Source: Cloacibacillus sp. (GTDB lineage Bacteria > Synergistota > Synergistia > Synergistales > Synergistaceae). Taken from it: a DNA stretch of 46,315 nucleotides. The stretch spans positions 1 to 46,315 of the forward strand of contig NZ_JAJBUX010000052.1 in NCBI RefSeq assembly GCF_020860125.1, written 5' to 3'. Position 1 is the stretch's first letter. Every line of letters begins with the position of its first letter. Below are positions 7,268 through 15,921 of this stretch, piece after piece. A program made the translations under genes and the position numbers. The notes beneath the pieces are model-generated. The model was not told where the DNA came from. It did no database searches and saw only the letters and a list, made by a program, of their open reading frames with translations.

Positions 7268-8521
7268 CTATATAAGAAATTGGAACAGATCGGGCTTGTC
7301 GTTCAAATATTCGTAGACGATATTATGTTGTTTCATGCGTTCAACGAGCGGCGCGAAATCCTCTGCGCGGCGCAGCTCTATTCCTACCACCGCGGGACCG
7401 CGTTCTCGTGAGTTCTTTTTGGAATACTGGAAATGCGTGATGTCGTCGTCGGGTCCGAGCACATGCTCGAGAAATTCCCTCAGCGCGCCCGCACGCTGCG
7501 GAAAGCGCAGGATGAAATAATGCTTGAGCCCCTGGTGAAGCTGGGAGCGTTCCTTTATCTCCTCCATGCGGGTAATGTCGTTGTTGCTGCCGCTGATGAC
7601 GCAGACGACGTTCTTGCCGCGGATATCGTCCTTTATATACTCAAGGGCGGAGACGGATACGGCGCCCGCCGGTTCGACGACGATGGCGCTCTCGTTGTAG
7701 AGGGAGAGGATCGTCGTGCAGATCTGTCCTTCCGGCACCTGGATCAGGCGGTCGACCACCTCGCGGCAGATGTCGAAGGTGATATCTCCCGCCTTCCGCA
7801 CAGCGATGCCGTCCGCAAAGGTGTCAAGCTGCTGAAGCTCGACAGGCTTTCCCGCGTCAAAGGCGGCCTTCATCGAGGCCGTCCCCGTCGATTCCACGCC
7901 GACGACGCAGGTGTCGGGGCTCAGGCTCTTAAAGATGCTGCCCACGCCGGACATCAGACCGCCGCCGCCGATCGGCAGCAGGATATAGTGAAAACCTCCG
8001 AAGGCCTCGTTGAGTATGTCGAGGGCCAGCGTAGCCTGTCCCTCTATTATCTGCGGGTCGTTGAAGGGGTGGATAAAGGTCCCGTTCTGCGCCTCGCACC
8101 AGGCGACCGCCTCGCTGCATGAATCGTCGTAGGTGTCGCCCGTCAGTACGATGTCGATATTCTCCTTGCCGAACATCTTCACCTGGGTTATCTTCTGCTT
8201 CGGCGTCGGCTTCGGCATGAAGATGGTGCCTTTAATGCCGAGCTTGTTGCAGGCCAGCGCCACGCCCTGCGCGTGGTTGCCGGCCGAGGCGCAGACGACT
8301 CCGCGCGCGAGATCCTCCTGCGGAAGACTGGATATTTTGTTGTATGCGCCGCGTATCTTGTAAGAGCGAACGATCTGCATATCCTCGCGCTTGAGCCAAA
8401 TATTCGCCCCGTAGCGTTCGGAAAGCTGGATGTTCAGCATAAGCGGCGTATTTACCACTACGCCGCTTATGCGCTGTTTTGCTTTCTGGATGTCATGAAG
8501 CTGAGGCCGGTAGTCTGACAT
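7268..8521 (-). CDS. ilvA: Threonine ammonia-lyase (threonine dehydratase), catabolic/short form with ACT-like domain
   Basis: The 417-aa protein is a fold-type II PLP enzyme that deaminates threonine (and serine) to 2-oxobutyrate and ammonia. The PLP lysine lies in S-Y-K-I-R-G-A-Y (K55). The phosphate-binding glycine loop G-G-G-G-L-M-S-G lies near residue 188. The last ~85 residues (F-I-L-R-F-P-Q-R-A-G-A-L) form one ACT-like regulatory domain, fitting the short IlvA form with a single regulatory domain. It is the last gene of an ~8.4 kb co-directional cluster that also carries cysteine desulfidase. That placement suggests fermentative amino-acid breakdown rather than only isoleucine synthesis. 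It lies 9 bp after the small secreted-protein gene. Confidence 0.92.
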   Translation of the reverse strand: MSDYRPQLHDIQKAKQRISGVVVNTPLMLNIQLSERYGANIWLKREDMQIVRSYKIRGAYNKISSLPQEDLARGVVCASAGNHAQGVALACNKLGIKGTIFMPKPTPKQKITQVKMFGKENIDIVLTGDTYDDSCSEAVAWCEAQNGTFIHPFNDPQIIEGQATLALDILNEAFGGFHYILLPIGGGGLMSGVGSIFKSLSPDTCVVGVESTGTASMKAAFDAGKPVELQQLDTFADGIAVRKAGDITFDICREVVDRLIQVPEGQICTTILSLYNESAIVVEPAGAVSVSALEYIKDDIRGKNVVCVISGSNNDITRMEEIKERSQLHQGLKHYFILRFPQRAGALREFLEHVLGPDDDITHFQYSKKNSRERGPAVVGIELRRAEDFAPLVERMKQHNIVYEYLNDKPDLFQFLI

Positions 8522-8530
8522 CTTATGCGC

Positions 8531-8980
8531 CTAAAGTCTTACGTTGATGATTGCCGTAACGCCGACGCCCTTAACGCGGCGGAAGCGCTGGATCGGGTTG
8601 AGCGAGTCTATCGGGATCAGCGCCGTCGCGCGGATGCTGCTGAACTCTCCCTCGATCTGAGCCACCGCCTTCGTATTATCGATAGCGTCTTTCGTCGTCA
8701 CTCCAACCTGGGCGGCGCCGATACGCGTGCCGTCGCCGATCGAAACTATAGGCACGACCTTCGTGTACCCCTCGTACTTGACGCCCTTATTGAAGGTGAT
8801 GGTGTTGATAAAATCGTTCATCTGCGGCGAAATGGCCGTTACGAGCCAGCCTCCGGCAACGCCGAGGGCGCCCTTTTTGAGGATATCGCCGAGATCAAAC
8901 GCCCGCGCCGCGGGCACCGAGACAACCATTACCGCACAGATAAGCGCCGCTGCCACGGCGTTGTTTATTTTCTTTTTCAT
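8531..8980 (-). CDS. Secreted protein of unknown function
   Basis: The 149-aa protein has a clear signal peptide: M-K-K-K, a hydrophobic stretch, and A-R-A before F-D-L. The mature part is about 125 residues, without cysteine and with alternating hydrophobic segments that look beta-rich. An AGGAG ribosome binding site lies just before the ATG. It sits tightly between the cysteine desulfidase and threonine ammonia-lyase genes and is presumably co-transcribed. I do not recognise the family. Confidence 0.7.
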   Translation of the reverse strand: MKKKINNAVAAALICAVMVVSVPAARAFDLGDILKKGALGVAGGWLVTAISPQMNDFINTITFNKGVKYEGYTKVVPIVSIGDGTRIGAAQVGVTTKDAIDNTKAVAQIEGEFSSIRATALIPIDSLNPIQRFRRVKGVGVTAIINVRL

Positions 8981-9015
8981 AGCTCCTGCTTCAGACCTTT
9001 CTTTAATTATATTAA

Positions 9016-10350
9016 TTAAAATGCTACCGAACTCGGCCGGTGCCTTTTGTCGAGAATCTCAATCATGACACGGTCGACAGTTCTCATTCCCTCGCGCGAA
9101 ATGCGCCCGACATTTTCCACCGTCTCTTCGATCGTCTCGCCGAATACGCCCTGAGGAACGGCAAGCCGCTGTCCCATAAGCGCCCATTCCATCGCGTAAT
9201 AGGCCTCGGTGGCCGCGGCTCCGACCTTCAGCGCGCAGCTCTCCTTCGCCCCGTCGCAGAGCATCCCCGCGATATTCGCCAGCAGAAGGCTCATCGCGGT
9301 GCATATCTGATCATAGCTGCCGCCCATCAGATAGGTCATGCCCGCGGCGGCTCCCGCTCCCGCGGCTACTGAACAGCCGCAGACGGGGGAGAGGCGTCCG
9401 AGATTGTGCTTGACGAAGCTCGTCGCGATATGACTGACGGCGACCGCCTTCGCGATCTCCTCCTCGCTCTTGCCCGTGCGCCTGCCGAGCACCGCGACGG
9501 GAAGGATCGCCGTTATCCCGTAGTTGCCGCTGCCGGCGCTGCTCATGACGGGGAGCAGAATGCCGGACATCCTCGCCTCCGCCGCCGCGGCGCAGGTGCT
9601 GCGGATCTCCATCGCCGCCGGCACCTTGTCGCAGCCGCAGTCCTGGTCGATCTCAAGCAGCGTAAGCCCGAACTTGCTGCCCTGGAGGCAGGCGCCGCAG
9701 CTGCTGCACTCCTGCGGAGACCTGAAACCGCCCTCCGCGACCTTATAGTTCATATTGATGCCGTCCCAGATGAACTTGACATCCTCGGCGTCGATCTCGT
9801 CGGCCATGGCGAGCGCCTCCTGCAGTGTCTGCGGGAAACCGTCGTCAAAGCCGCTGGCGGAAGAACCTTTACGCTCGGCCTCGTATGTAGTTTCGTTGTC
9901 GAGCACTGTTTTAACAACGTTAGAATGGCTGTTTTCGATGAGACAGACCGCCTTGTGGCCCGGCGTGAATACGGAGGCGAGCACATAAACGCCGCTCCTG
10001 TCGGGATCACAATAGATGGAGACGCGCTCGTCGCGCACCCAGGCCTCAGCCTTCGCCACATCCTCCAGCGTGCTGTTGCGAAGCACCTCCAGACCGAGCG
10101 AGGCATCCCCGCAGATCGCGCCCATCGCCGCGGCGATGGCGTTGCCGCGCGCGCCCTTAGTGCCGGGGATGCCGACCGCCATGCCGTTCTTATAGATGCT
10201 GGAGCTCACCGTCACACGCACGGCGGCGATATCATCCCGTCCCGGAAGTTCCGCGCAGGCGCGTGCCACCGCGAGCGCGACCGCTCCGGGCTCCGTACAC
10301 CCCAGCGCCGGTTTTACCTCGCTGCGAAGAAATTCTTTTAACGTAACCAA
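9016..10350 (-). CDS. cyuA: L-cysteine desulfidase (CyuA/YhaM family, iron-sulfur serine-dehydratase-like)
   Basis: The 444-aa protein matches the UPF0597/CyuA family, which degrades cysteine to pyruvate, ammonia and sulfide using an oxygen-labile [4Fe-4S] cluster. Markers are A-L-G-C-T-E-P near the N terminus, G-S-G-N-Y-G-I-T near residue 275, S-P-V-C-G-C-S-V-A-A-G-A-G near 325 and M-L-C-D-G-A-K-E-S-C-A-L-K near 370. These supply the cluster cysteines. It has an additional mid-protein cysteine group (C-S-S-C-G-A-C, then C-G-C) that could bind another metal. It is 12 bp downstream of a small unknown gene in the TRAP/TPP cluster, so its substrate may arrive by that transporter; this is inference. 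Confidence 0.9.
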   Translation of the reverse strand: MVTLKEFLRSEVKPALGCTEPGAVALAVARACAELPGRDDIAAVRVTVSSSIYKNGMAVGIPGTKGARGNAIAAAMGAICGDASLGLEVLRNSTLEDVAKAEAWVRDERVSIYCDPDRSGVYVLASVFTPGHKAVCLIENSHSNVVKTVLDNETTYEAERKGSSASGFDDGFPQTLQEALAMADEIDAEDVKFIWDGINMNYKVAEGGFRSPQECSSCGACLQGSKFGLTLLEIDQDCGCDKVPAAMEIRSTCAAAAEARMSGILLPVMSSAGSGNYGITAILPVAVLGRRTGKSEEEIAKAVAVSHIATSFVKHNLGRLSPVCGCSVAAGAGAAAGMTYLMGGSYDQICTAMSLLLANIAGMLCDGAKESCALKVGAAATEAYYAMEWALMGQRLAVPQGVFGETIEETVENVGRISREGMRTVDRVMIEILDKRHRPSSVAF

Positions 10351-10362
10351 TCTTTTTCCCCC

Positions 10363-10794
10363 TTAACTATTTCCACGGATAAAGCCTATCGAGACCTTAT
10401 CCCCCAGCATTATGCCACATTCCCTGGCAGAGCGTCTATCCTGACTTTGAACGATGATATTCATATGATTCGGCATATGAATATCGTCAAAGCCGACAAC
10501 TCTGCCTATCAGATCGCCGGCTATATATAAACCGTCTCCTAAGATTATATGCCCTCCCTGCGAAACTTCAAAGAAGCAGATATAACCTATTTTGTTGACT
10601 TCACCGCCAAGCTCCGCATCGCTCTCGTCGGTGACGATCACCTCATGGATGTCATACTTCTTCAGCGACCGCGCGTAATGCGTTTCGATCTTGAGCTTCC
10701 TGTCGTCCCTCTTGCCGTCAAGAACGACGATCACCTCGCCCTCGGCGTCTCTTTTAGCATGAAAAATATCCCTGTTAAACTTTAGAATCATCAT
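10363..10794 (-). CDS. Small conserved-looking protein of unknown function
   Basis: The 143-aa protein starts at the ATG at 10794, chosen because AAAAGGA lies seven bases upstream. It looks like a soluble, beta-rich cytoplasmic protein without signal peptide or membrane segments. It contains G-Y-I-C-F-F-E-V and G-G-H-I-I-L-G-D-G-L-Y-I-A-G-D near residue 90, suggestive of a small barrel, but I cannot name the family. It lies between the TRAP permease and cysteine desulfidase genes. It may be an accessory subunit or a sensor for the same pathway. Confidence 0.65.
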   Translation of the reverse strand: MMILKFNRDIFHAKRDAEGEVIVVLDGKRDDRKLKIETHYARSLKKYDIHEVIVTDESDAELGGEVNKIGYICFFEVSQGGHIILGDGLYIAGDLIGRVVGFDDIHMPNHMNIIVQSQDRRSARECGIMLGDKVSIGFIRGNS

Positions 10795-10842
10795 TCGCAC
10801 ATCCTTTTCCGATATCACAATAATCAAAAGATCATATAAATC

Positions 10843-10872
10843 GAGCCCTCCTCAACAAATAAAGGAGAGCCC
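10843..10872 (-). terminator. Intercistronic hairpin after the TRAP permease
   Basis: A 10-bp stem with two G-T wobbles and a ten-base loop lies between the fused TRAP permease and the next gene. There is no strong T-run, so it is better read as a partial terminator or mRNA-stability element than a full stop. Confidence 0.5.
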
Positions 10873-10901
10873 GCAAGAGAGTCTTATTGACGTTGTAAAA
10901 A

Positions 10902-12758
10902 CTAACTGCCGCTTTGTACCGCCGCTCTGCTTCTTTTCAGCTGGACGAAGATCAGCGCGAAGAGTATCGCCAGTCCCGCGATGTCCGAAATCGTCTCCGG
11001 CACGATGAGAAGAAGCGCCGTGACGATGAACAGCGTCCTCATCGGCCAGCCCATATCGCCCTTCCAGTAACCGATCACACCGATGCCCAGCCCCATTATC
11101 CCCATGACGCAGGTGAAGAAGACCCAGGCGATGGCCGGGATCGACCCAAGACCGAGAAGCGCGGGATTGTAGACGAAGATGAAGGGGATGAGGAAGAGGA
11201 TTATGGCGAGCCGCACCGCTTCGATGCCGGTCTCCCACAGTCCCGTCTCCGCGATGCCGGCCGCCGTATAGGAAGCGATGGCGACCGGCGGTGTGATCAT
11301 CGACATGTTCGCAAAGTAGAAGATGAACATATGGGCGACGATCGCCTCCACGCCGAGATTCTGCATCGCCGGCGCGAGCAGCACGGCGCTCATGATATAG
11401 GCGGCGCTGGTCGGCATGCCCATTCCCATGATAATTATCATCACCGTCGAAAGCAGAAGCGCCAGCAGCAGGCTATTGGCGGAGAAGGAGGCGATGACGG
11501 CGCTGAAACGCAGTCCCAGGCCGGTAAATACGACCTCGCCGATCACTATTCCCGCCAGCGCGCAGGGAAGGGCGACGATCACCGAAGCCTTAGTCCCGTC
11601 GACCCCCATATCGATTATCTCCTTCAGCGACAGCCGCGTATCCTTTTTGATCTGGCAGAGGAGTATGAGCACCACGGTGGAGGCGAGGGCGGAATACATC
11701 AGAGAACGCCCCATGGCGATGAGCACCACCAGCGCGACGATCGGCAGCATCAGATGCAGATAGCCCTTTATTACGGCGAGGTGTTCCTTCGCGTCTATCT
11801 CTTCCGGTTTGATCTCCTGTTTGCTGGCCTCGAGGTGAACCTCCCAGAGAAGCGAACCGACATACAGCAGCGCTGGCAGCGTGGCGCAGAGGATGATCTT
11901 AAAGTAGGATATCCCGATCATGTCCGCCATGATAAAGGCCGAGGCTCCCATTACCGGAGGGATCAGCTGTCCGCCAGTCCCGGCGGTGGCCAGGAGCGCC
12001 GCGCTGAATACCGGCTTGAATCCGCCCTTCTTCATCATCGGGTACGTGATGACGCCGACGGAGGCGACGTTGGCCGCGGCGCTTCCGCTGATCATGCCGA
12101 AGAGGCCGGAGGCGAGGATGGATGCCTTGCCGGGTCCGCCGATGGAATTACGGGTAGCGTATTTCGCGATCGAAACAAATAATTTCCCCGCCGGGGTCGC
12201 GGCGAGAAAGGCTCCGAAGATCATGAAATAGAAGATCGTATCGGCGGATGCCGCGATCGGGCTTGAGAAGATACCGCCGGTGGTCATCACCTGGTTCTCC
12301 ACAAAGCTGATCAGGTCTACCCCCTGATGGGAGAGGATGCCGGGCAGGCTCCTGCCGAAGAAACTGTAGAGCATGAATATCACGGCGATGATCGTCATCG
12401 ACCAGCCAAGATAACGCCTCCCGGCCTCCATCAGAAGAATGACGAGGGCGAAGGCGAAAAACTTGTCAAAATAAAAGAGATCGTCGACAAACGGAATTCG
12501 CTCGACTATCCGCACCGAGTTAAGCACGATGTGGGCCATAAACGCGAATGTGATCAAAAAACAGACGGCGTCGATGAAAGCTGACAGCAAGGGCTTTTCT
12601 TTGATGAAGGGCTTCAGAAGAAATACCAGCAGCAGCGCGAAACCGACGTGCAGCGGCTTTATGACCATTCCCTGGACCGGTACGAAGGCGATATATATCT
12701 GCCCCGCGAGCCAGCACAGGGACACCCAAAAGGCCAGATGTTTACGTGTTTTTTCCAA
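10902..12758 (-). CDS. TRAP transporter permease, fused 4TM/12TM subunits (TAXI type)
   Basis: The 618-aa membrane protein combines the small (DctQ-like, first ~170 residues) and large (DctM-like) TRAP subunits in one chain, as is normal for TAXI-type systems. Diagnostic segments are G-M-I-S-G-S-A-A-A-N-V-A-S-V-G near residue 215 and M-G-M-G-M-P-T-S-A-A-Y near 445. These match the large-subunit signature loops. It works with a periplasmic TAXI receptor, encoded directly upstream, to import an organic acid or amino acid using an ion gradient. The final residues are basic and cytoplasmic. The substrate is unknown. Confidence 0.92.
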   Translation of the reverse strand: MEKTRKHLAFWVSLCWLAGQIYIAFVPVQGMVIKPLHVGFALLLVFLLKPFIKEKPLLSAFIDAVCFLITFAFMAHIVLNSVRIVERIPFVDDLFYFDKFFAFALVILLMEAGRRYLGWSMTIIAVIFMLYSFFGRSLPGILSHQGVDLISFVENQVMTTGGIFSSPIAASADTIFYFMIFGAFLAATPAGKLFVSIAKYATRNSIGGPGKASILASGLFGMISGSAAANVASVGVITYPMMKKGGFKPVFSAALLATAGTGGQLIPPVMGASAFIMADMIGISYFKIILCATLPALLYVGSLLWEVHLEASKQEIKPEEIDAKEHLAVIKGYLHLMLPIVALVVLIAMGRSLMYSALASTVVLILLCQIKKDTRLSLKEIIDMGVDGTKASVIVALPCALAGIVIGEVVFTGLGLRFSAVIASFSANSLLLALLLSTVMIIIMGMGMPTSAAYIMSAVLLAPAMQNLGVEAIVAHMFIFYFANMSMITPPVAIASYTAAGIAETGLWETGIEAVRLAIILFLIPFIFVYNPALLGLGSIPAIAWVFFTCVMGIMGLGIGVIGYWKGDMGWPMRTLFIVTALLLIVPETISDIAGLAILFALIFVQLKRSRAAVQSGS

Positions 12759-12826
12759 CTAAGACCATCCTTTCAAAACGATCTTACCTTCGGATCTTAT
12801 TTAAAGACATTTCCAAAGTTAAAAGA

Positions 12827-12864
12827 CAGGGGGAAAAGTTTGGCTAAAAACTCAATTCCCCCTG
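12827..12864 (-). promoter_or_regulatory. Intercistronic stem-loop between TAXI receptor and permease genes
   Basis: CAGGGGGAA pairs perfectly with TTCCCCCTG, with a second AGTTT/AAACT helix inside. Such hairpins often stabilise the upstream receptor mRNA, so that receptor is made in excess over permease. There is no T-run, so it is not a standard terminator. Confidence 0.55.
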
Positions 12865-12902
12865 AGAACTACGTTATTAAAATCTCTCGCTGAGAACCGG
12901 TC

Positions 12903-13898
12903 CTATTTTATATATCCTTTTTCCTTATAATACTTGGCCGCACCGGGGTGGAGGGGAACGCCGCCAAGGTTCTCCGGGCTGCCGCCCTTTGAAGGCTCGA
13001 ATTCCGCGAAGGCTTTGTGCCCTTTAACAAGCGCGTCCTTGCCCTCTACGACCGCCTTCGTGATCTTGTAGGCCGTTTCGTCGTCCATCTTATCGGTGAC
13101 GGTGAGCGTCGAACGGTAGCCGGGGAGAATAAGGTCCGCGGTCTGCCCCTTAAAGCTGTCCTTCGGGAGCAGCGACTGCGTATAGCCGTACTTCTCAAGC
13201 TTTTTCAGGGAATCTTTGGAGATGGTGATCAGATCTATCTTGCCGAGCACCGCGAGCTCCGTGAAGGTGGGGTGTCCCTTGGAGAGGGCCTGGATAAAGA
13301 CGTCGCAGCGGCCGTCCTTTATCACGTTTGTGATGGCTTCGAAGTCCATGTGGTCGACGGCGCCGCCCCATTTCTTTATATCGTCGTAGTTCATCCCCAC
13401 CGCCTCAAGCACATGGGCGGCGGAGGCTTCGCCGGTCGTCCCGCGCTGGACCGTCATGAGACGGATCTTCTGCTTGTTCTTGACGATATCCTCCAGCGAT
13501 TTGATACCGCTGCCCCTGCGGACCGCGATGCCGACATAAAACTGGTCAAGGCCGCCAACCAGGGTACGGATATTCCTTATCGGCTTGTCAAAGAGGACCT
13601 GTCCGTTCCAGGCCCAGAGGTTGTTATTGCCCATCGTGAGGGCGATGTTCATCTGGCCCTTTCCCAGCAGCTTGAGGTTGCCGATACCGCCGGCGATGGG
13701 GGCGGCGTCTATCTCCATACCGGGATAGGCCTTCTTTACCGCGTCCGCGATACATGCCGCCTGAACATACCATGTGCTGCCAACCTTATTGGAGCCGATC
13801 TTAAGATCCTGCGGGGCCGCGAAGCCGACTGTGCAGGCGAAAAGCACCGTCATTACAGATACAAGAACTCCGAAAATTACCTGACTACTCTTTTTCAT
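12903..13898 (-). CDS. TAXI-family TRAP transporter solute-binding receptor
   Basis: The 331-aa periplasmic receptor starts at the ATG at 13898, where AAGGAGG lies eight bases upstream. A signal peptide (M-K-K-S-S, hydrophobic core, G-F-A-A) precedes the mature protein. The G-S-N-K-V-G-S-T-W-Y start, G-G-I-G-N-L-K-L-L near residue 70 and the T-V-Q-R-G-T-T-G-E-A-S segment near 165 are typical of TAXI receptors. It binds the substrate and hands it to the fused permease encoded next. It lies 50 bp behind the TPP-enzyme gene. The ligand is not predictable from sequence. Confidence 0.9.
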   Translation of the reverse strand: MKKSSQVIFGVLVSVMTVLFACTVGFAAPQDLKIGSNKVGSTWYVQAACIADAVKKAYPGMEIDAAPIAGGIGNLKLLGKGQMNIALTMGNNNLWAWNGQVLFDKPIRNIRTLVGGLDQFYVGIAVRRGSGIKSLEDIVKNKQKIRLMTVQRGTTGEASAAHVLEAVGMNYDDIKKWGGAVDHMDFEAITNVIKDGRCDVFIQALSKGHPTFTELAVLGKIDLITISKDSLKKLEKYGYTQSLLPKDSFKGQTADLILPGYRSTLTVTDKMDDETAYKITKAVVEGKDALVKGHKAFAEFEPSKGGSPENLGGVPLHPGAAKYYKEKGYIK

Positions 13899-13948
13899 TG
13901 AAACAGCCTCCTTATCCGATTTGGTGTTGCGGGATTTTATCCTAGTAT

Positions 13949-15664
13949 TTAATAGCAATAGGGGATATCTTTTTCGACGGCGTTGGGTATCCAGCGGGGA
14001 ACCGGCGGCACCAGCTGGCTCTCGTCCGGGACTCTCAGTTCGATAAGCACGGGACCCTGATACTCTATCGCCTCTTTCAGCGTTTCCGTTATCTTCTCGG
14101 GATCGTCAAGCTTATACGCCTTTACCCCGAAGGCCCTTGCGACTCCCGCGTAATCCACCACGCCAAAATCCGTGGCGAAGAAGTCGGAGCGGTAAACGTG
14201 GGCGGTCTCTCCCTTTATCCAGCCAAAGACGTTGTTGTTGCAGACTATCATCTTGACGTTGACTCCGAGGCGTGCGTATGTCTCAAGCTCTCCGCAGTTG
14301 AAGTGAAAGCTGCCGTCTCCGCCCAGCGCGATGATCGTATGGTCCGGATGCGCCACCGCCGCGCCGATGGCCGCGGGAAGGGCGTATTCCAGCGCCCCGT
14401 TGGAATAATTTGAGAGGAAAAGACGCCCCTGCTCCTTCTGCTTTATATAGGCCGCGGAGAAGATGCTGCCGACGCTCGGCTCCACGACGATATGGCTTTT
14501 TTCAGGAAGCAGCGCCTCAAGCTCCTTCATAAAACGGACCGGATGTATCGGCGACTGCGTCGATTTTACAAATTCGCGGAGGGACTCATCGAGCGCCTTC
14601 ATCGCCGGCGCGGCCTCGCAGCTGTTTTCCGCGTTGGACTTAATTCCCTCGGCCTTTATCTTCTCAACCATCATCCCCACCGTGGCCTTGGCGTCGCCGA
14701 GGAGAACGACGTCGGTGCGGTAATTATTCCCCGCGTCCACGCCGTCGATGTTCAAATATATCACCTTCAGATCGCCGCTCTGCTTCGGAAGCTTCCAGGC
14801 GTCGGTGCCGGCGGAATCGGTGTTCGAACCGATGAAAAAGACAAGATCCGCCGTCTCGAGAAATTTGTTGGAATAGCTCGTGCCGCCTCTGGCGCCGATG
14901 AGGCGTATCGAAAGAGGGTGCGTCTCGGAGATCGTCCCCTTGCCCGTCATCGTACAGCCGACGGGGATATTGAGCTCCTCCGCAAGTGCCCGGACCTCGT
15001 CGCCCGCGTCCGAGATCAGCGCCCCCTGTCCGCAGACGATGACCGGACGCTTCGCGGCGGCCAGCAACTTCACCGCCCTGTCGATCTGCGAAAAATCGGC
15101 TACGGGGCGATAGGCCGGCCATTTGGCCATGCAGGGATCGGCATAGAGGTCGTCAACTTCGGCCTCTTCCGTATATACATCCATCGGCACCCTGATATGC
15201 ACAGCTCCGGGACGTCCGGAGAGGGCGACACGGAAGGCCCTGCGGATGAGGAAGGGGATATCTTTAGCCTTCGTTATCAGAATGCTCTCCTTCGTGATCG
15301 CGCTGTAAAGGCGGTTCTGGTCGAAGCCGGAAAGCATATTCCTCTTATCGTTGTTGTACGGCACATCCGAAGTAAAGCAGATCGTCGGAACTGCCCCCGT
15401 AAAAGATTCAAGAACGCCGGGTACGGGGTGTGAACCTCCGGGGCTCGGAGCCTCGCTGATACCGACCCTGCCGCTGACCTTGGCGTAAGCCTCGGCCATA
15501 TATGCGGCCGCGCGCTCGTCATGGGTCAGGATATGTTCTATATCCGAACATTTAAGCCATTCCCTGTAAAAACCCAGAGTCGTCTCTCCGGGCAAGCCAA
15601 ATACATGCTTTACCTCATGCAGCCGCAGCATCTCCAATATAATCTGCGCACCTGACATTTTCAT
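13949..15664 (-). CDS. Thiamine-pyrophosphate-dependent enzyme, acetolactate-synthase-like
   Basis: The 571-aa protein has the three-domain layout of the acetolactate synthase/2-oxoacid decarboxylase superfamily. The N-terminal domain carries the activating glutamate in T-H-D-E-R-A-A-A-Y-M-A-E-A. A central domain follows. The C-terminal TPP-binding motif G-G-D-G-S-F-H-F-N-C-G-E-L runs to C-N-N-N near residues 420-450. The start at 15664 is preferred because GGGGGT lies seven bases before it. No small regulatory subunit gene is adjacent. Co-occurrence with a TAXI TRAP system and a dedicated FCD-type regulator suggests catabolism of an imported 2-oxo or sulfur-containing acid, but this is inference; true acetolactate synthase activity is not excluded. 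Confidence 0.82.
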   Translation of the reverse strand: MKMSGAQIILEMLRLHEVKHVFGLPGETTLGFYREWLKCSDIEHILTHDERAAAYMAEAYAKVSGRVGISEAPSPGGSHPVPGVLESFTGAVPTICFTSDVPYNNDKRNMLSGFDQNRLYSAITKESILITKAKDIPFLIRRAFRVALSGRPGAVHIRVPMDVYTEEAEVDDLYADPCMAKWPAYRPVADFSQIDRAVKLLAAAKRPVIVCGQGALISDAGDEVRALAEELNIPVGCTMTGKGTISETHPLSIRLIGARGGTSYSNKFLETADLVFFIGSNTDSAGTDAWKLPKQSGDLKVIYLNIDGVDAGNNYRTDVVLLGDAKATVGMMVEKIKAEGIKSNAENSCEAAPAMKALDESLREFVKSTQSPIHPVRFMKELEALLPEKSHIVVEPSVGSIFSAAYIKQKEQGRLFLSNYSNGALEYALPAAIGAAVAHPDHTIIALGGDGSFHFNCGELETYARLGVNVKMIVCNNNVFGWIKGETAHVYRSDFFATDFGVVDYAGVARAFGVKAYKLDDPEKITETLKEAIEYQGPVLIELRVPDESQLVPPVPRWIPNAVEKDIPYCY

Positions 15665-15738
15665 ACGCATACCCCCACTCAGCATTTGTTTTATTTTGAA
15701 AAAATAATTATCGCCGCCCGTCACGGATGAGCAGCTAT

Positions 15739-15767
15739 ACTATAAACATAATTATCTGCTCTGTCAA
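15739..15767 (-). promoter_or_regulatory. Promoter of the TPP-enzyme/TRAP/cysteine-desulfidase cluster
   Basis: On the minus strand TTGACA and TATAGT are separated by exactly 17 bases, about 75 bases before the TPP-gene start. The spacer contains ATAATTAT (15748-15755), which recurs in front of the neighbouring regulator gene and is a candidate operator. Confidence 0.7.
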
Positions 15768-15852
15768 CTCAATATAATTACCTTAGAATTTATTTTTAAG
15801 CTAATTATGAATAATAATGCCGCCAATTATAGCGCCGTATTACGCAAACAAT

Positions 15853-15880
15853 AAAAGGGCCCGCACCTCAGCGCAGGCCC
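15853..15880 (-). terminator. Terminator of the FCD-type regulator gene
   Basis: A 10-bp stem (GGGCC with a four-base loop, two wobbles) is followed on the minus strand by TTTTATTG. It separates the regulator from the downstream cluster promoter. Confidence 0.8.
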
Positions 15881-15921
15881 ATAATTATTTATTTTTTGTA
15901 CCGTGACGATGGAGGAGACCG

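Noticed and set aside
10914..12182. 422-codon plus-strand frame opposite the TRAP permease
   Set aside because: The His/Arg/Asp-rich translation is the reverse shadow of a membrane protein; no start signals.
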